A stretch of 64,000 nucleotides of DNA, from NCBI RefSeq assembly GCF_000758605.1, contig NZ_CP009282.1, forward strand, positions 434,001-498,000, written 5' to 3'. The notes beneath the pieces are model-generated. The model worked only from the letters and a program-made list of their open reading frames with translations, did no database searches and had not been told where the DNA came from. The position numbers were made by a program, and so were the translations under genes. This document shows, piece after piece, positions 33,279-42,699 of this stretch (the stretch's first letter is position 1; each line of letters opens with the position of its first letter). The stretch is from Paenibacillus sp. FSL R5-0912 (GTDB lineage: Bacteria; Bacillota; Bacilli; Paenibacillales; Paenibacillaceae).

Positions 33279-34805
33279 TTACCTCTGCCCGGAAGCTGGA
33301 GCAGGTTGGGATTCCTTAGGCTGAATGCTCAGGCGGTCTCTAGGCATCAGCAGAACAAAGACAACGGCAAGCACCGCTGGCACGATAGCCCACATGAAGG
33401 TATGTGCGATCGAGGTAGACAGTGAATTTGTGATCTTCTCCAGCACCGGTGCCGGAATCTGTGCACGGGCCTCAGGGGTCAGCGCAGAACGCGGATCTCC
33501 GAAGGAAGAGGCCTGGCCGCCGTCTCCGAAGGCCGTACTAAGCTCCGAAGTGAAGCTGTTGCGCTGGATAATACCGAAGATGGTAATCCCCAGCGTCATC
33601 CCGAGCGAGCGCAGGAAGGTGCTGGTGGAGGTAGCTGAGCCGCGCTGGCGCATATCGAAATGGTGAATGGATGACATGCTGAGTACGGAGAAGGAGAACC
33701 CTACCCCGAAGCCGGTCAGCGCCATGAACGCATTCAGCAGCAGACGGGAAGTATCCGGTGTCAATGTGCTGAGTGAGAAGATCCCGGCAACGAAACACAC
33801 TGCGGACAGCAGCATGATGTTGCGGAAGCTCGTCTTGGTGGTGAGCAGACCGCCGGACTGGCTGCCGATTACCGTACCAATCATCATCGGCATCAGGATC
33901 AGTCCGGAGTTGGTGGCGGAGCCGCCGTATACCCCCTGGACATAGATCGGAATGTATACCGTAGCTACGATAAACGCCGAGCCGTAGAACAAGCCGAGCA
34001 GACTGCTGGTGGCAAACAGGCGCCCCCGGAACATGTTGAACGAGATGACCGGCTCTGCCGCATTCTGCTCAATGAAGATGAAGGCAATCAGGAATACGGT
34101 GAAGCCGGCGAACAGTCCGAGAATCGTTGCTGAATCCCAGGCATACTGGTTGCCGCCAAGCTCAAGCGCGAACATCAGGCAGATAATTCCTGCCACCAAT
34201 GTGAAGGCGCCGCCCCAGTCAATCCGCTGTTTCGCATGGGAGACGGATTCCTTGTAGGACGTCATAATCAGGAAGAAGGAGACGATACCAATCGGCACAT
34301 TAATATAGAAAATCCAGTTCCAGCCGACGTAATCAGTGATATAAGCGCCCAGCAGAGGGCCGATTACGCTCGAGATCCCGAAGACAGCACCGAATAATCC
34401 GGTGAGCTTGCCTCTTTTTTGCGGCGGGAAAATATCAAATACAATCGTGAAGGCGATCGGCATCAGCGCACCGCCGCCAATCCCTTGGATCGCCCGGTAG
34501 ATACTGAGCTGTGTGATGCTGGCCGCCGTTCCGCACAGGGCGGAGCCGATCAGGAACACGATGAGTCCGAAGATGAAGAAGCGCTTGCGCCCGTACATAT
34601 CGGACAATTTGCCGAAGATGGGGGTTCCGGCCATAACCATGACCATATAAGCAGAGGTTACCCAGACGATTTTATCAAGTCCCCCGAGATCGGAGACGAT
34701 GGTGCCCATAGCTGAGGCCACAATCGTATTATCCATGGCAGACATCAGGATACCGAGCAGCAGGCCGGCAACGACGAGCTTAAGATTGCTTTCTTTAGTA
34801 TGCAT
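33279..34805 (-). CDS. Drug-proton antiporter of the DHA2 (14-TM) MFS family
   Basis: The 508-residue protein has 14 hydrophobic segments. It shows motif A (GKLSDMYGRKRFFIFGL), the antiporter motif C (GIGGGALMPIAFTIVFD and PLLGAYITDYVGWNWIFYINVPIG) and the D-loop typical of EmrB/QacA-type exporters. It should export hydrophobic drugs or toxins in exchange for protons. ATG 34805 has AAAGGAG upstream. It forms an operon with padR, which probably represses it. Confidence 0.9.
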   Translation of the reverse strand: MHTKESNLKLVVAGLLLGILMSAMDNTIVASAMGTIVSDLGGLDKIVWVTSAYMVMVMAGTPIFGKLSDMYGRKRFFIFGLIVFLIGSALCGTAASITQLSIYRAIQGIGGGALMPIAFTIVFDIFPPQKRGKLTGLFGAVFGISSVIGPLLGAYITDYVGWNWIFYINVPIGIVSFFLIMTSYKESVSHAKQRIDWGGAFTLVAGIICLMFALELGGNQYAWDSATILGLFAGFTVFLIAFIFIEQNAAEPVISFNMFRGRLFATSSLLGLFYGSAFIVATVYIPIYVQGVYGGSATNSGLILMPMMIGTVIGSQSGGLLTTKTSFRNIMLLSAVCFVAGIFSLSTLTPDTSRLLLNAFMALTGFGVGFSFSVLSMSSIHHFDMRQRGSATSTSTFLRSLGMTLGITIFGIIQRNSFTSELSTAFGDGGQASSFGDPRSALTPEARAQIPAPVLEKITNSLSTSIAHTFMWAIVPAVLAVVFVLLMPRDRLSIQPKESQPAPASGQR

Positions 34806-34845
34806 TTACAGACTCCTTTACGTTCATTATTCAATGGCAAATCTC

Positions 34846-34874
34846 ATTATATTCAAATTTGAATAGGGTGGCAA
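34846..34874 (-). promoter_or_regulatory. Promoter of the efflux-padR operon with operator in the spacer
   Basis: On the minus strand TTGCCA (34869-34874), a 17-base spacer and TATAAT (34846-34851). The spacer contains most of the perfect palindrome TATTCAAATTTGAATA (34850-34865), so a bound repressor would exclude polymerase. PadR is the obvious candidate. Confidence 0.78.
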
Positions 34875-35006
34875 TCCTTTTTTCAAAATTTAGTAATGCT
34901 GTGGACGCAAATAAGCCGCCCTTGTACGACAAGAACGGCAGGACTTCTATCTATGGTGTTCCCTCACAGGCGGACTTTTACCCGCAGCGGGGCCGCAGGT
35001 TTCTTC

Positions 35007-36848
35007 CTACATGGCCTCATCGCTTGAACACAGCTCCCGGGCCTCAATATATCCGATGAACAGCTCAGTCAGCTCCGGGTCAAACTGGCTTCCCGCGCAG
35101 GCCCGCAGCTCCACAATAGCTTCCGCGAACGATTTGGTCGGCTGGTACGGACGCTCCGTGGTCATGGCATCGAACGAGTCGATAATGGTCAGCATCCGGC
35201 ATAGCCGGGGAATCTCTTCTCCTTTGAAGCCGTACGGATACCCTTTGCCGTCATACCGTTCGTGATGCAACTCGATATAAGGGGCGAGATCCTTGTATTT
35301 ATCGTTGGTAAGCGCCATCTCTTTGCCCCAGGTGACATGCTATTTGACCATCTCCCATTCCTCCGGAGCGAGCTTATCCTTCTTGTTAAGTATGCCCCAG
35401 GGAATCTCCAGCTTGCCGATATCGTGGATCAGTGCGCCGAGCGTGAACTGCCGTTTGGTAAGATTGTCCAGTTCCAGCAGCTCACTGATGTCCATGGCAT
35501 AGCGGAATACGCGTTTGGAATGCTTGAAGGTCTCCAGATCCTTGTACATAAAAAGATTAAGCTGCTGTTCAATATCGCGCACATCCTGGCTGAAATCTAT
35601 GTCACGCTCCAAGAGAGACTGGTTGCCGTAGACATGGACCATGTTCTTGCCTTGTTTTTTGGCATAGTACAGCGCCTGATCGGCATGATCGACCAGCTCT
35701 GACTTGAAGTGGACATCGGGCCGGTATCCGGCTACGCCTGCGGAGAAAGCTAGACAGCCTTGCGGGAAGATCTCGCTGCCTTCAAAGATAGAATTGTTGA
35801 GCGTTTTGCGCAGCTTTTCGATGAATTGCTTGGCCGTCACGGTATCGTAGCCCGGCATAAGCAGGGTGAATTCTTCACCGCCATATCTGGAGACAATAAT
35901 ATCGGTGGACCCGGTTTCCTTCTTCAGCAGTTCAGCCAGAAAAACAATCAGCCCGTCCCCCTTAAGATGGCCAAAGTGATCGTTGTATTTCTTGAAATCA
36001 TCAATATCAATCATGGCCAGGGAGAGTGCGCTGCCGCCCGTCTGCGATCTGCGCATTTCTTCTTCAAGCGCCGCTTCAAAATAGCTGTGGTTAAACAGAC
36101 CGGTACGCTGATCGCGGTTGGCCCGTTCTTCAATGTCACGGTACATGCTGAACAGCCGTTTGAAGGAATAGGAGATCAATACACTGAGGCCCAGGAATAA
36201 GGCCAGGCCGGTAATTCCGTTGTAAAAAAGCAGAACGGTCAGCACCAGGGAGAGCACCAGCGTGCACAGATAGGCCAGTATGGCGTCTGTCAGCATTGCT
36301 TTGAGTGTATTGTAGAGATTCTCATGGAAAATTATGTAGTAGAAGAAACCGACAAGCAGCAGGTTCAGGATGAAATAAACAGCCATGGCGCCGATGTATG
36401 CTGCCAGATGGCTGCTGAGAAGCGGCCCCTGCCGGCCCCCGAACCACGAGAAGATAAAGGCTGCGGAAGTGATCATGATACAGTACACGGCGAAATTATT
36501 GAGATGCTTCCAGAGTGGAGTGCTTCCCCATTCGATGAATAGCAGTACGATGGAGCTGAGCAGGAGAACCAGAAGGGCGGACGGGACGCCGAAGATAAAG
36601 ATACAGGCCAGATAGATGGAAGAATCCAGTGACAGCCCGTTCCCCTGCGGAGGCAACTGGAAGGTGAAGACGGTAAGGAGGACGGCCGCGCCTGACATGG
36701 CGGTAACCCAGCCCCAATCGGATGTGGAGAGTTGAAGAATTTGCGGTCCCGTTTGAAAAATAAACAAGCCCAGCCCTGCGAGGCATATGATAAAGGAGTA
36801 CAAATAGCTCCTGCGGCGATGCATCTGGCTGATGATTGATTTGAGCAC
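35007..36848 (-). pseudogene. GGDEF/HD-GYP membrane protein interrupted by an in-frame amber codon
   Basis: The frame from GTG 36848 codes for an N-terminal membrane region of about eight spans, a GGDEF domain (RYGGEEFTLLMPG) and the first half of an HD-GYP domain (GALIHDIGKLEIP). It stops at TAG 35340-35342 just after EWEMVK. In the same frame the missing half continues as HVTWGKEM, then HHERYDGKGYPYG (the GYP motif) to the normal TAG at 35007. Family members usually have Q at this point (MKQHP), so a CAG-to-TAG change is likely. The truncated product of 502 residues keeps GGDEF and may still make c-di-GMP; the phosphodiesterase half is lost unless the codon is read through. Confidence 0.85.
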
Positions 36849-36979
36849 TGCTCCTCCTCCATTCGCGTAGTTGTAAATGTTTTATTCTAGGAGATTCGCG
36901 TTTCTACCAAGAATCTCCTGCTAAATCATGACAAATCGGCATGGGTTACAGGACAAATGGGGAAAGCTGCGATGAAGCC

Positions 36980-37009
36980 TTGACATACCCGTGGGGGGTA
37001 TATTATATT
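36980..37009 (+). promoter_or_regulatory. csoR promoter with CsoR operator
   Basis: TTGACA at 36980-36985 is followed by ATACCCGTGGGGGGTAT (36985-37001), a CsoR-type GC-centred dyad lying between the -35 and an AT-rich -10 region (TATTATATT, 37001-37009). CsoR bound there would repress its own gene until Cu(I) binds. Confidence 0.8.
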
Positions 37010-37032
37010 GGTACTTGAGGAGGCTGATTCCT

Positions 37033-37380
37033 GTGTCAACAAATGAGAAGGAGCATGCCGGGCATGACTGCGGCGAGGATTGCCATTCTTCTGCATCCGG
37101 TGTCCGCAAGAGCCATCATTCCCCGGAATTCAAGAGTGGACTGACCACCCGGCTTAACCGGATTGAGGGACAGATCCGCGGCGTCAAAGGTATGATTGAA
37201 CGGGATACCTACTGTGATGATGTGCTTAATCAGCTGGCGGCGGTGCAGGCGGCACTGAACAGTGTCGGCAAGCTGCTGCTTGAAGGCCATATGAAGAGCT
37301 GCATTATCGAGCGGATCGAAGCCGGCGAGCATGAGGTTATCGATGAGCTGCTGATTACGGTGAATAAGCTGATGAAATAG
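37033..37380 (+). CDS. csoR: Copper-sensing repressor CsoR
   Basis: GTG 37033, nine bases after GAGGAGG, gives 115 residues. The Cu(I) ligands of CsoR are present: Cys in TYCDDV, His and Cys in EGHMKSC. TRLNRIEGQIRGVKGMIE is the DNA-contacting helix region. A His/Cys-rich N-terminal extension (HAGHDCGEDCHSS) may add metal binding. It precedes copZ and copA, whose promoter regions carry matching dyads. It ends in TAG. Confidence 0.92.
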   Translation: MSTNEKEHAGHDCGEDCHSSASGVRKSHHSPEFKSGLTTRLNRIEGQIRGVKGMIERDTYCDDVLNQLAAVQAALNSVGKLLLEGHMKSCIIERIEAGEHEVIDELLITVNKLMK

Positions 37381-37461
37381 AGATTGGGCCTGGGGAGTTT
37401 GAATGGAGAAGGCCTAATTATTGATGGAGGTCGTAACTGCGGTGAATGTTTGAACTTTCGG

Positions 37462-37529
37462 CCGCTGTTGTCCCCGGATTTCTTTGATTTAAACCGCTAT
37501 TTGCGGTAGAAATCCGTGGACAAAGGCGG
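37462..37529. repeat. Long imperfect palindrome between csoR and copZ
   Basis: CCGCTGTTGTCCCCGGATT onward pairs with the segment ending AATCCGTGGACAAAGGCGG, about 22 bases per arm with few mismatches. An inner hairpin ACCGC-TATT-TGCGGT sits at the tip. No T-run follows. The remaining spacer (37381-37735) has no gene; it looks like a repetitive intergenic element of the kind common in Paenibacillus (inference). Confidence 0.65.
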
Positions 37530-37735
37530 TCGCTGGCGCTCCTACAGTTTCAAAATTCCCCTCCGTTACTTTCATCTGGGATTATTTTTTCTCAAGATCA
37601 AACTCTGCAGGCAATGCGGGGAGCCGTCAAACCAAGCATTCGCTGGCAATTAAGCGGATGCTAACCAAATTAAGCATATGCTTTCGAGGCTGATCAGGAG
37701 GCGTATGCTATTTAAACCAATAGGAGGGTAATCAA

Positions 37736-37936
37736 ATGTCGAACGTAACATTGAATGTAGAAGGAATGTCTTGTGGTCATTGTGTAAGTGCTGTAGAGAA
37801 AGCTGTGAGCGGCGTTGGGGCTGCGGCGAAGGTAGATCTTCCGGCAAAGACGGTAGCGGTTGAATTTGACGAGAACACAGTAAGCCTGGATGCAATCAAG
37901 GCAGCTATCGAGGATCAGGGCTACGACGTAGTTTAA
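37736..37936 (+). CDS. copZ: Copper chaperone CopZ
   Basis: The protein has 66 residues in a single HMA ferredoxin-like domain with the Cu(I)-binding motif GMSCGHC (residues 10-16), as in CopZ. It carries Cu(I) in the cytoplasm to CopA and to CsoR. AGGAGGG is nine bases upstream. It lies between csoR and copA and has its own terminator, so its level can differ from that of CopA. Confidence 0.95.
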   Translation: MSNVTLNVEGMSCGHCVSAVEKAVSGVGAAAKVDLPAKTVAVEFDENTVSLDAIKAAIEDQGYDVV

Positions 37937-37955
37937 GTGAAGGATTGTAATGTAA

Positions 37956-38012
37956 GGGCTTGGAGCCGGGAACCCTAGAGCAATAGGGCCGGGCGCCAAT
38001 GCCTTTTCTTTT
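37956..38012 (+). terminator. Terminator-like hairpin after copZ
   Basis: GGGCTTGGAGC pairs with GCGCCAATGCC, with CCCTA/ATAGGG nested inside, and TTTTCTTTT follows. It would end or attenuate the copZ transcript before the copA operator. Confidence 0.5.
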
Positions 38013-38022
38013 AAAGATAAAT

Positions 38023-38039
38023 ATACCCCTTGGGGGTAT
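38023..38039 (+). promoter_or_regulatory. CsoR operator upstream of copA
   Basis: ATACCCC-TTG-GGGGTAT is a perfect 7-3-7 dyad, the same type as at 36985, and sits just before the copA ribosome site AGGAGGTG. Confidence 0.8.
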
Positions 38040-38056
38040 GAGGAGGTGCGTGAATC

Positions 38057-40510
38057 ATGGAAAAGAGTGCAGAACCGGTGCAGCAGCAGGCTACGCTGCA
38101 GATTACCGGGATGACCTGCTCCGCTTGTGCGGCGCGGATCGAGAAGGGATTGTCCCGCATGGAGGGGGTATCCCGGGCGAATGTCAATCTGGCGCTGGAG
38201 CAGGCAACGGTGGGATTTGATCCTAAGGTCGCAGGCGTGCCGCAGATTGAGGAGAAGATCCGTTCGCTTGGCTATGATACGCTGAAGGAATCGGCGGATT
38301 TCGATATTACGGGCATGACCTGTGCGGCATGCTCGGCTAGAATTGAGAAGGTGCTGGGACGGATGCCCGGGATTGCCGCAGTGAATGTGAATCTGGCGCT
38401 GGAGACAGCACATGTGGAATATTCGCCGGGGAATATCAGTACAGCTGAGATTATGGATAAGGTGAGCAGCATCGGCTACAAGGCAGCGCTGAAGCAGGAC
38501 CGCAAGGATATCGCCAGCCAGCGCGGAGAAGAAATCACGCACAAACGGAACAAGTGGATAATCTCTGCTATATTGTCACTGCCGCTGCTCTGGGCCATGG
38601 CGGGCCATTTCTCTTTCACTTCCTGGATCTGGACACCGGAGCTGCTGATGAATCCCTGGTTCCAGCTCGTGCTGGCGACTCCCGTGCAGTTCCTGATCGG
38701 CTGGCAGTTCTATGTCAGTGCCTACAAAGCGCTGAAGAACGGCAGTGCCAATATGGATGTGCTGGTGGTGCTGGGCACTTCGGCAGCCTATTTCTACAGC
38801 TTGTATCTGACGATTGATTCTCTGAAGATGAGCGGGATGAACCATACCGTGGATATGTATTACGAGACGAGCGCAATTCTGATTACGCTGATTCTTGTAG
38901 GCAAATGGTTCGAGGCATTGGCCAAGGGGCGTTCTTCAGACGCGATACGCAGCCTGATGGGGCTGCAGGCCAAGACCGCGCTGGTGCTGCGTGACGGGGT
39001 TGAGTTGAGCATTCCTGTGGAGGATGTCGTTATCGGAGATCTCGTGCTGGTGAAGCCGGGAACCAAGGTGCCTGTAGACGGTGAAGTGGTCGAGGGGCTG
39101 TCCTCCGTCGATGAATCCATGCTGACTGGCGAGAGTATGCCGGTGGAGAAGAAGCCGGGTGACTCGGTTATAGGAGCCACTCTGAACAAAAACGGCATGC
39201 TGCGGATCAAAGCCCGCAAGGTCGGCCGGGATACGGCGCTGGCGCAGATTATTCGAGTGGTAGAAGAGGCGCAGGGCTCGAAGGCACCGATTCAGCGGAT
39301 CGCCGATGTGATTTCCGGGATCTTTGTACCGATTGTCGTCGGGATTGCTGCTGTAACCTTTGTAATCTGGTATATCTGGGGCGCACCCGGGCAGTTCGCC
39401 GATGCGCTGGAGAAAGCCATCGCGGTGCTCGTGATCGCCTGCCCGTGTGCACTGGGACTGGCGACACCGACTTCCATAATGGCGGGGTCCGGCCGGGCAG
39501 CCGAGTTCGGCATCCTGTTCAAGGGCGGGGAGCATCTGGAAGCTGCACAGGGCATTAAGGTTGTTGTAGTGGATAAGACCGGAACCGTGACCAACGGCAA
39601 GCCGGTGCTGACCGACATTGTAACCAGTACCGGCATTGTTGCACAGGGCAAGGTGCTTGCCGAGAACCGGCTGCTGTCGATTACAGCGGCAGCGGAGAAG
39701 CTCTCAGAGCATCCGCTGGCGGATGCCATTGTAGCGGGCGCGCAGAGCAGAAGCATTGAGCTTCCGCCTGCCGGGCAGTTCGAGGCTGTGCCGGGCCGCG
39801 GCGTATCTGCCGTAGTGGCCGGCCAGAAGGTAAGCGTGGGCACACGGCGGATGATGGAGGAGAGCGGCCTTGATATCGGGCCGTGGACAGCAATCATGAC
39901 CCGGCTTGAGCATGAAGGCAAAACAGCGATGCTGGTAGCTGTTGACGGGGAGATTGCCGGTGTCGTAGCGGTGGCGGATACAATTAAGGAAACCTCGCGC
40001 GCGGCGGTATCCAGACTGCACGAGATGGGCATCGAGGTTGTTATGATCACAGGGGATAACAAGATTACGGCCCAGGCCATTGCTGAGCAGGCCGGTATTC
40101 GCACGGTGCTGGCAGAGGTGCTGCCGGAGGGCAAGGCAGCTGAGATCCGCAGGCTGCAGAGCGGCGGAGTCAAGGTTGCCATGGTTGGCGACGGCATCAA
40201 CGATGCGCCGGCACTGGCAACGGCAGACACCGGTATGGCCATCGGCACCGGCACGGATGTGGCGATGGAGGCGGCGGATATTACGCTCATGCGCGGCGAT
40301 CTGATGAGCATTCCCGATGCCATTCTGATGAGCCGCAAGACGATGCGCAATATCAAGCAGAATTTGTTCTGGGCGCTTGCCTACAATACGATCGGCATAC
40401 CGATTGCCGCCCTGGGCTTCCTGGCTCCGTGGCTGGCCGGTGCAGCAATGGCCTTCAGCTCTGTATCCGTTGTGCTGAACGCGCTGCGGCTGCAGCGGGT
40501 CAAGCTGTAA
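38057..40510 (+). CDS. copA: Copper-exporting P1B-type ATPase CopA
   Basis: The 817-residue pump has two N-terminal HMA domains ([12 protein letters not shown] near residue 18, [12 protein letters not shown] near 86) and eight membrane spans with the Cu(I)-site CPC ([15 protein letters not shown]). The phosphorylation motif is [10 protein letters not shown], the hinge is [13 protein letters not shown], and the last spans contain [12 protein letters not shown] with the conserved Asn. It expels Cu(I) using ATP. Expression should rise when CsoR leaves the dyad at 38023. The length and all catalytic residues are normal. Confidence 0.96.
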   Translation: MEKSAEPVQQQATLQITGMTCSACAARIEKGLSRMEGVSRANVNLALEQATVGFDPKVAGVPQIEEKIRSLGYDTLKESADFDITGMTCAACSARIEKVLGRMPGIAAVNVNLALETAHVEYSPGNISTAEIMDKVSSIGYKAALKQDRKDIASQRGEEITHKRNKWIISAILSLPLLWAMAGHFSFTSWIWTPELLMNPWFQLVLATPVQFLIGWQFYVSAYKALKNGSANMDVLVVLGTSAAYFYSLYLTIDSLKMSGMNHTVDMYYETSAILITLILVGKWFEALAKGRSSDAIRSLMGLQAKTALVLRDGVELSIPVEDVVIGDLVLVKPGTKVPVDGEVVEGLSSVDESMLTGESMPVEKKPGDSVIGATLNKNGMLRIKARKVGRDTALAQIIRVVEEAQGSKAPIQRIADVISGIFVPIVVGIAAVTFVIWYIWGAPGQFADALEKAIAVLVIACPCALGLATPTSIMAGSGRAAEFGILFKGGEHLEAAQGIKVVVVDKTGTVTNGKPVLTDIVTSTGIVAQGKVLAENRLLSITAAAEKLSEHPLADAIVAGAQSRSIELPPAGQFEAVPGRGVSAVVAGQKVSVGTRRMMEESGLDIGPWTAIMTRLEHEGKTAMLVAVDGEIAGVVAVADTIKETSRAAVSRLHEMGIEVVMITGDNKITAQAIAEQAGIRTVLAEVLPEGKAAEIRRLQSGGVKVAMVGDGINDAPALATADTGMAIGTGTDVAMEAADITLMRGDLMSIPDAILMSRKTMRNIKQNLFWALAYNTIGIPIAALGFLAPWLAGAAMAFSSVSVVLNALRLQRVKL

Positions 40511-40649
40511 TGTTCACTGCTTCTGCTGCAGACGGAGCGATCCGGACTTGAGTGCCGATAACCGGCTGAGCGCCGATAACCAAAGAACCGCCGGAGCGTT
40601 AATGCCCGCGGTTCTTTGTGTCGCCGCCGAAAGCGGAACAAGGGAAGAA

Positions 40650-41018
40650 ATGAGGGGCATTAGTGCCCTTGATTCCGCCGAAAATGTTCCAAAGGAGGAA
40701 ATGAGGGGCATTAGTGCCCTTGATTACCGAAAATGTTCCAAAGGAGGAAATGAGGGGCATTAGTGCCCTTGATTCTACCTAAAATGTGCCAAATGAGGAA
40801 ATGAGGGGCATTAGTGCCCTTGATTCCGCCGAAAATGTTCCAAAGGAGGAAATGAGGGGCATTAGTGCCCTTGATTCCGCCGCAAATGTTCCAAAGGAGG
40901 AAATGAGGGGCATTAGTGCCCTTGATTCTACCTAAAATGTGCCAAAGGAGGAAATGAGGGGCATTAGTGCCCTTAATTCCGCCGGAAATGTGCCAAAGGA
41001 GGAAATGAGGGGCATTAG
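40650..41018 (+). repeat. 51-bp tandem repeat array, left part
   Basis: Copies start (at ATGAGGGG) at 40650, 40701, 40750, 40801, 40852, 40903, 40954 and 41005. The period is 51 bases, except 49 before the third. Each unit holds a hairpin (GGGCATTAGTGCCC) and a ribosome-site-like AAAGGAGGAAATG. In frame the unit reads MRGISALDSAENVPKEE (17 codons), but one copy is out of frame and two have TAA, so a continuous protein is not possible. The last copy is cut by an insertion element after TTAG (41015-41018). Confidence 0.93.
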
Positions 41019-41081
41019 CGGTGCGACCCCCTTATCCCGGAGTCCTCCGTATAAAATCGGTACTTGTCGTAGCCTTGCTCT

Positions 41082-42014
41082 TTATTTCGCTTTTTCTCTC
41101 GGCCAGAAGAAGCAGGACTGGTCTTCTAGGGTCAGCACCCACTCCGCAAAGGTAGCTGGCGGCATGTTGCGAAGACTCGTATGCATTCTGCGGTTATTGT
41201 AAAAGTCCATGTACCGGTCCACGGCTTCATAGGCCTCTTCGAACGTGTCGAAGGCCTCTTTGCGGAACAAATCCCGATCGATATTGCTGTGGAACGATTC
41301 AATAAAAGCATTTAAATCCGGCGTTCGAGGCGGAATGCGTTCATGGGTCATCTCCCAGCTTTCACACATGTCGCCAAACAGATGGCTGATGAACTGGGGG
41401 CCGTTGTCGGTGCGGATCACCGGACGTGCGCTGTCAGGGGCGCAGTGTTGCTCCATGGCGCGTCCCAGCGTCTGGCAGGCGTGCTTGGCCTCACACGACG
41501 ATCCTCGGTGATACCCGACGATAACCCGGGTAAACACATCGATAATGCTCAGGACGAAGAAATGCCGGTCCCGGCCCGCCACATACCCGTATTTAATGTC
41601 CATCTGCCAGAGCTGGCCCGCTCCGGTAATGACTCGGTTCTCCGGCAGCTTCCGGGGATGCTTAAAGCGCTTCTGACGCTGGGGCTGCAGGATCTCCAGC
41701 GCCTGACACAGCCGGTAGCTTTTCTTGTGGTTGAGCCTCAGCCCGTGCTGGTTCCACAAGCACTTGGCCAGCAGTTTGTACCCGTACACGTGCTCTTCTC
41801 CAGCGACCAGTTCCAGGAGCATTTCCTGGATCTGCTCGTCGCTAATCTTCTCTCCCGACTCGGTCAGGGAGTAGCCGGGTAGGGGTCTTCCACGCCCCTG
41901 GGGGACGGCCTGTGCCTCCTGCTTCTTGCGTTTCTTACGGTCGTAGTACGTAGACTCTGCTAGCCCCACGAGACGGAGCACCAAGGCTGCGGTATTCCCC
42001 TGCTTAATGAACAT
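41082..42014 (-). CDS. IS3-family transposase OrfB
   Basis: The 310-residue integrase-like catalytic protein has the DDE triad Asp in LWQMDIKYGY, Asp in IRTDNGPQF and Glu in LNAFIESFHSNIDRD, 35 residues after the second Asp as in IS3. Upstream in the same frame, codons for LSEKIEVAD continue back past the OrfA stop. The active protein is therefore probably an OrfAB fusion made by a -1 frameshift at CCGAAAAAAT or CTAAAAAAG near the end of orfA. The ATG at 42014 may also be used alone. Confidence 0.93.
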   Translation of the reverse strand: MFIKQGNTAALVLRLVGLAESTYYDRKKRKKQEAQAVPQGRGRPLPGYSLTESGEKISDEQIQEMLLELVAGEEHVYGYKLLAKCLWNQHGLRLNHKKSYRLCQALEILQPQRQKRFKHPRKLPENRVITGAGQLWQMDIKYGYVAGRDRHFFVLSIIDVFTRVIVGYHRGSSCEAKHACQTLGRAMEQHCAPDSARPVIRTDNGPQFISHLFGDMCESWEMTHERIPPRTPDLNAFIESFHSNIDRDLFRKEAFDTFEEAYEAVDRYMDFYNNRRMHTSLRNMPPATFAEWVLTLEDQSCFFWPREKAK

Positions 42015-42019
42015 ATCGG

Positions 42020-42343
42020 CTACCTCGATTTTTTCGGATAAGCAGGGGTTGGCTTTTTTAGCAGTTCACGCAGAATCTCAATCTCTAACTCCTTTTCACC
42101 GAGCATCTTGACGGCCTTCTCATATTTCTGCTCGACGTCCAGCAGGCGCTTCCGTTCCTCCACCTGGTCCTGGGGATACGGATGATCTTGCTCCCCATGG
42201 GCTTCCCGGTAATCCCTCACCCACTGATTCACCGTTGATGGAGTCACCCCATACTTTCGGGCAACCACCGCCGCCTTAATGCCAGACAACACCTCTTGCG
42301 CTGCCTTCTCTCTTGTTCCTGTTAAGTGTCCCATTCCGTTCAT
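42020..42343 (-). CDS. IS3-family transposase OrfA
   Basis: The 107-residue protein has a helix-turn-helix (AVVARKYGVTPSTVNQWVRDY) and a C-terminal leucine-zipper-like coiled coil (KYEKAVKMLGEKELEIEILREL). It recognises the IS ends and mediates multimerisation. It ends in TAG eight bases before the OrfB ATG, with A-rich slippery sequences just before. Confidence 0.9.
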   Translation of the reverse strand: MNGMGHLTGTREKAAQEVLSGIKAAVVARKYGVTPSTVNQWVRDYREAHGEQDHPYPQDQVEERKRLLDVEQKYEKAVKMLGEKELEIEILRELLKKPTPAYPKKSR

Positions 42344-42413
42344 CCTCCTCCTGTATCTAGTCTACATTTTTGTGGGGGAGGACTCCAACTTCTTTAGGGG
42401 GCTGTGGAGTTAG

Positions 42414-42537
42414 TGCCCTTGATTCTACCTAAAATGTGCCAAAGTAGGAAATGAGGGGCATTAGTGCCCTTGATTCCGCCGAAAATGTGCCAAGGGAGGA
42501 AATGAGGGGCATTAGTGCCCTTGATTCCGCCGAAAGT
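42414..42537 (+). repeat. 51-bp tandem repeat array, right part
   Basis: This is the continuation of the split unit followed by two more copies (ATGAGGGG at 42451 and 42502), which decay after 42537. In total about ten and a half copies are present across the insertion. Confidence 0.9.
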
Positions 42538-42556
42538 AAGCTAAAGGGTAATTGGA

Positions 42557-42637
42557 CCCAATGTATGCGAAAAATCGAATACAATTTGCTTCCGCGAAGC
42601 TAACCGGGCCCAATGTATGCGAAAAATCGAACACAAT
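42557..42637 (+). repeat. Direct repeat pair
   Basis: CCCAATGTATGCGAAAAATC followed by GAAYACAAT occurs at 42557-42585 and 42609-42637, 52 bases apart. GAGCAATGTG is also doubled just downstream (about 42639 and 42672). No gene is seen between the repeats and the EamA stop. Confidence 0.8.
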
Positions 42638-42699
42638 CGAGCAATGTGCCTCCCCAGAAGTAGTCAGAATAGAGCAATGTGGAACAGCACACCACATGC

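Larger units (their letters stand above)
41019..42409 (-). mobile_element. IS3-family insertion sequence within the 51-bp repeats
   Basis: The element is 1391 bases, flanked by TTAG on both sides (41015-41018 and 42410-42413). Removing it and one TTAG restores a perfect repeat unit, which defines the insertion exactly. The ends carry related inverted sequences (CCCCCT and GGAGTCCTCC on the left, the complements on the right). It codes for OrfA and OrfB of IS3 type on the minus strand. Both look intact, so it may still be active. Confidence 0.9.

Noticed and set aside
40548..41202. Short ORFs made of MRGISALDSAENVPKEE repeats
   Set aside because: Frames are broken by stops and a 49-base unit, and the sequence is explained by the 51-bp DNA repeat; not annotated as proteins.
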